This document shows, one piece after another, positions 63,174 through 64,000 of a DNA stretch of 64,000 nucleotides; within the stretch, counting starts at the first letter, position 1, and every line of letters starts with the position of its first letter. Below the pieces are notes generated by a model, which made no database searches, was not told the origin of the DNA, and worked only from the letters and a program-made list of their open reading frames with translations. Made by a program: the position numbers and the translations under genes. Origin of the DNA: Weizmannia faecalis (lineage in GTDB: Bacteria; Bacillota; Bacilli; Bacillales; Bacillaceae_C); assembly GCF_018101145.1 (NCBI RefSeq), contig NZ_JAGQEI010000003.1. One strand, given 5' to 3'.

Positions 63174-64000
63174 TTGACAAATTATATTGCAGTCGATATA
63201 GGAGCTTCCAGCGGCCGGCTGATTTGGGGGACGAAAGAGGTGTCCGGCATTAAAGTACAAGAGATCCACCGCTTTACAAATGGTTTCAAACGAGAAAATG
63301 GACACGATCGCTGGGATATCGAACATTTAATTCATGAAATTTTTACCGGATTGGAAAAGGCATGGAAGCTGGGAATTCATCATGCGAAGCTTGGAATTGA
63401 TACTTGGGCAGTGGATTATGTCCTCGTCGGCAAGGATGGGAAAAAAATTCAAAACCCCATTAGTTATCGGGACAGGCGGACACAGCATGCAATTGAAGAA
63501 TTAACGACCGATTTGCCAAAAGAATATATTTATAAAAAAACCGGCATCCAGTTTCTTGAATTGAATACGCTTTACCAGCTTTACAAAGAAAATCGAGACG
63601 ATTTAAAAAAAACAGATAAAATTATGATGATTCCGGATTACATTGGTTATGTATTGACCGGCCATGCGGTAACAGAAGTGACCAATGCATCAACCACCCA
63701 GATGCTGAATATACGGGAAGGTCTTTTTGATACCGATTTATTAAAAAAAGTGAACGTTTATCCAGAGCAATTTCCTAAGTTGGTGGAATCAGGAACGGTG
63801 CTTGGCAATGTCTTGCAAAAGTGGCATAAAAAATACAAAATTCCTGATTGTGAAGTAATTACTGTTGCCACCCATGACACGGCTTCAGCTGTCGTCGGAA
63901 CCCCGGGTATCGGAGATGATTGGGCATTTTTAAGCTCCGGAACATGGTCGCTGCTTGGCAGGGAATTAAACACACCGGAAAATGGGGTTAAAGCGTTCAA
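63174..64000 (+). CDS. rhaB: Rhamnulokinase, 3' end outside the window
   Basis: The first 275 codons of an FGGY kinase phosphorylating L-rhamnulose. It has NYIAVDIGASSGRLIWG, NGFKRENGHDRWDIEHL (rhamnulokinase-specific), LGIDTWAVDYVLV, NPISYRDRRTQ, FLELNTLYQL, and VATHDTASAVVGTPG with WAFLSSGTWSLLG. TTG 63174 is the start, 5-6 nt after AGAGGTGAG. It runs past base 64000. It follows the broken MFS transporter and the AraC regulator, making a rhamnose utilisation locus. Confidence 0.93.
   Translation, partial: MTNYIAVDIGASSGRLIWGTKEVSGIKVQEIHRFTNGFKRENGHDRWDIEHLIHEIFTGLEKAWKLGIHHAKLGIDTWAVDYVLVGKDGKKIQNPISYRDRRTQHAIEELTTDLPKEYIYKKTGIQFLELNTLYQLYKENRDDLKKTDKIMMIPDYIGYVLTGHAVTEVTNASTTQMLNIREGLFDTDLLKKVNVYPEQFPKLVESGTVLGNVLQKWHKKYKIPDCEVITVATHDTASAVVGTPGIGDDWAFLSSGTWSLLGRELNTPENGVKAF

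Overview
The window looks like chromosomal DNA of a Bacillaceae species. The evidence is a comK homologue, a sigma-B-type promoter in front of csbD, an S-box riboswitch ahead of a yitJ/metH methionine block, a ywqC/ywqD/ywqE-type polysaccharide control block, a YodB-type HxlR regulator, AGGAGG ribosome binding sites and frequent TTG/GTG starts. Housekeeping parts have middling GC. The overall mix recalls Heyndrickxia (Weizmannia/Bacillus) coagulans, but the species is inferred, not proven.

Left part (1-17.3 kb), mostly core genes: a GntR/YtrA-type repressor with a DUF1648 membrane protein, a one-cysteine YodB/CatR-type regulator, two DedA-family membrane proteins (one fused to a PAP2-like domain that has lost its catalytic residues), an LCP cell-wall ligase, then the S-box riboswitch, yitJ and metH. 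Two unusual non-coding arrays flank the LCP gene: a 171-bp tandem repeat (5.4-5.95 kb) and fourteen copies of a 52-bp palindrome-bearing repeat (7.1-7.85 kb). A parS-like site, csbD, and a divergent comK/sigma-factor pair follow.

17.5-31 kb is an exopolysaccharide locus. It holds a Wzz-like co-polymerase, a BY-kinase and its phosphatase, galU, then a very AT-rich cassette (initiating transferase, flippase, acyltransferase, polymerase, Alg14/Alg13-like pair, glycosyltransferase, manC). It closes with ugd and a second nucleotide-sugar dehydrogenase carrying one in-frame stop.

31.4-37.4 kb is a defence-type island: a Gabija-like pair (OLD-family ATPase/TOPRIM nuclease plus UvrD-like helicase). 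The helicase is split exactly in motif II by an ORF-less group II intron of about 809 bp, and removing it restores the DEYQDT motif in frame. A frameshifted ADP-ribosylglycohydrolase and a xylA tail fragment follow.

37.6-54 kb: xylB, a large secreted metalloprotease with nine Ig-like modules, and a tightly overlapping Xre / ImmA-IrrE peptidase / PIN-domain operon with a palindromic operator. A minus-strand carbohydrate operon follows (SDR, FGGY kinase, GPH symporter), whose SDR gene is interrupted by an IS605-type element; then a zinc alcohol dehydrogenase and an azoreductase. Two IS605-type copies share ends and tnpB but carry either a divergent ribbon-helix-helix gene or tnpA in the same slot.

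54-64 kb: further insertion sequences (a DDE transposase gene, an ISLre2-type element, and an IS1182-type element inside a sugar transporter) and a probable rhamnose locus (AraC regulator, broken MFS transporter, rhaB running off the end) with shared operator-like and cre-like sites.

Overall the window mixes core metabolism with a decaying accessory region rich in mobile elements; at least eight genes are broken or reduced to fragments. The strongest unusual systems are the intron-split Gabija pair, the Xre-ImmA/IrrE-PIN operon and the tnpA/RHH cassette exchange in the IS605 elements.
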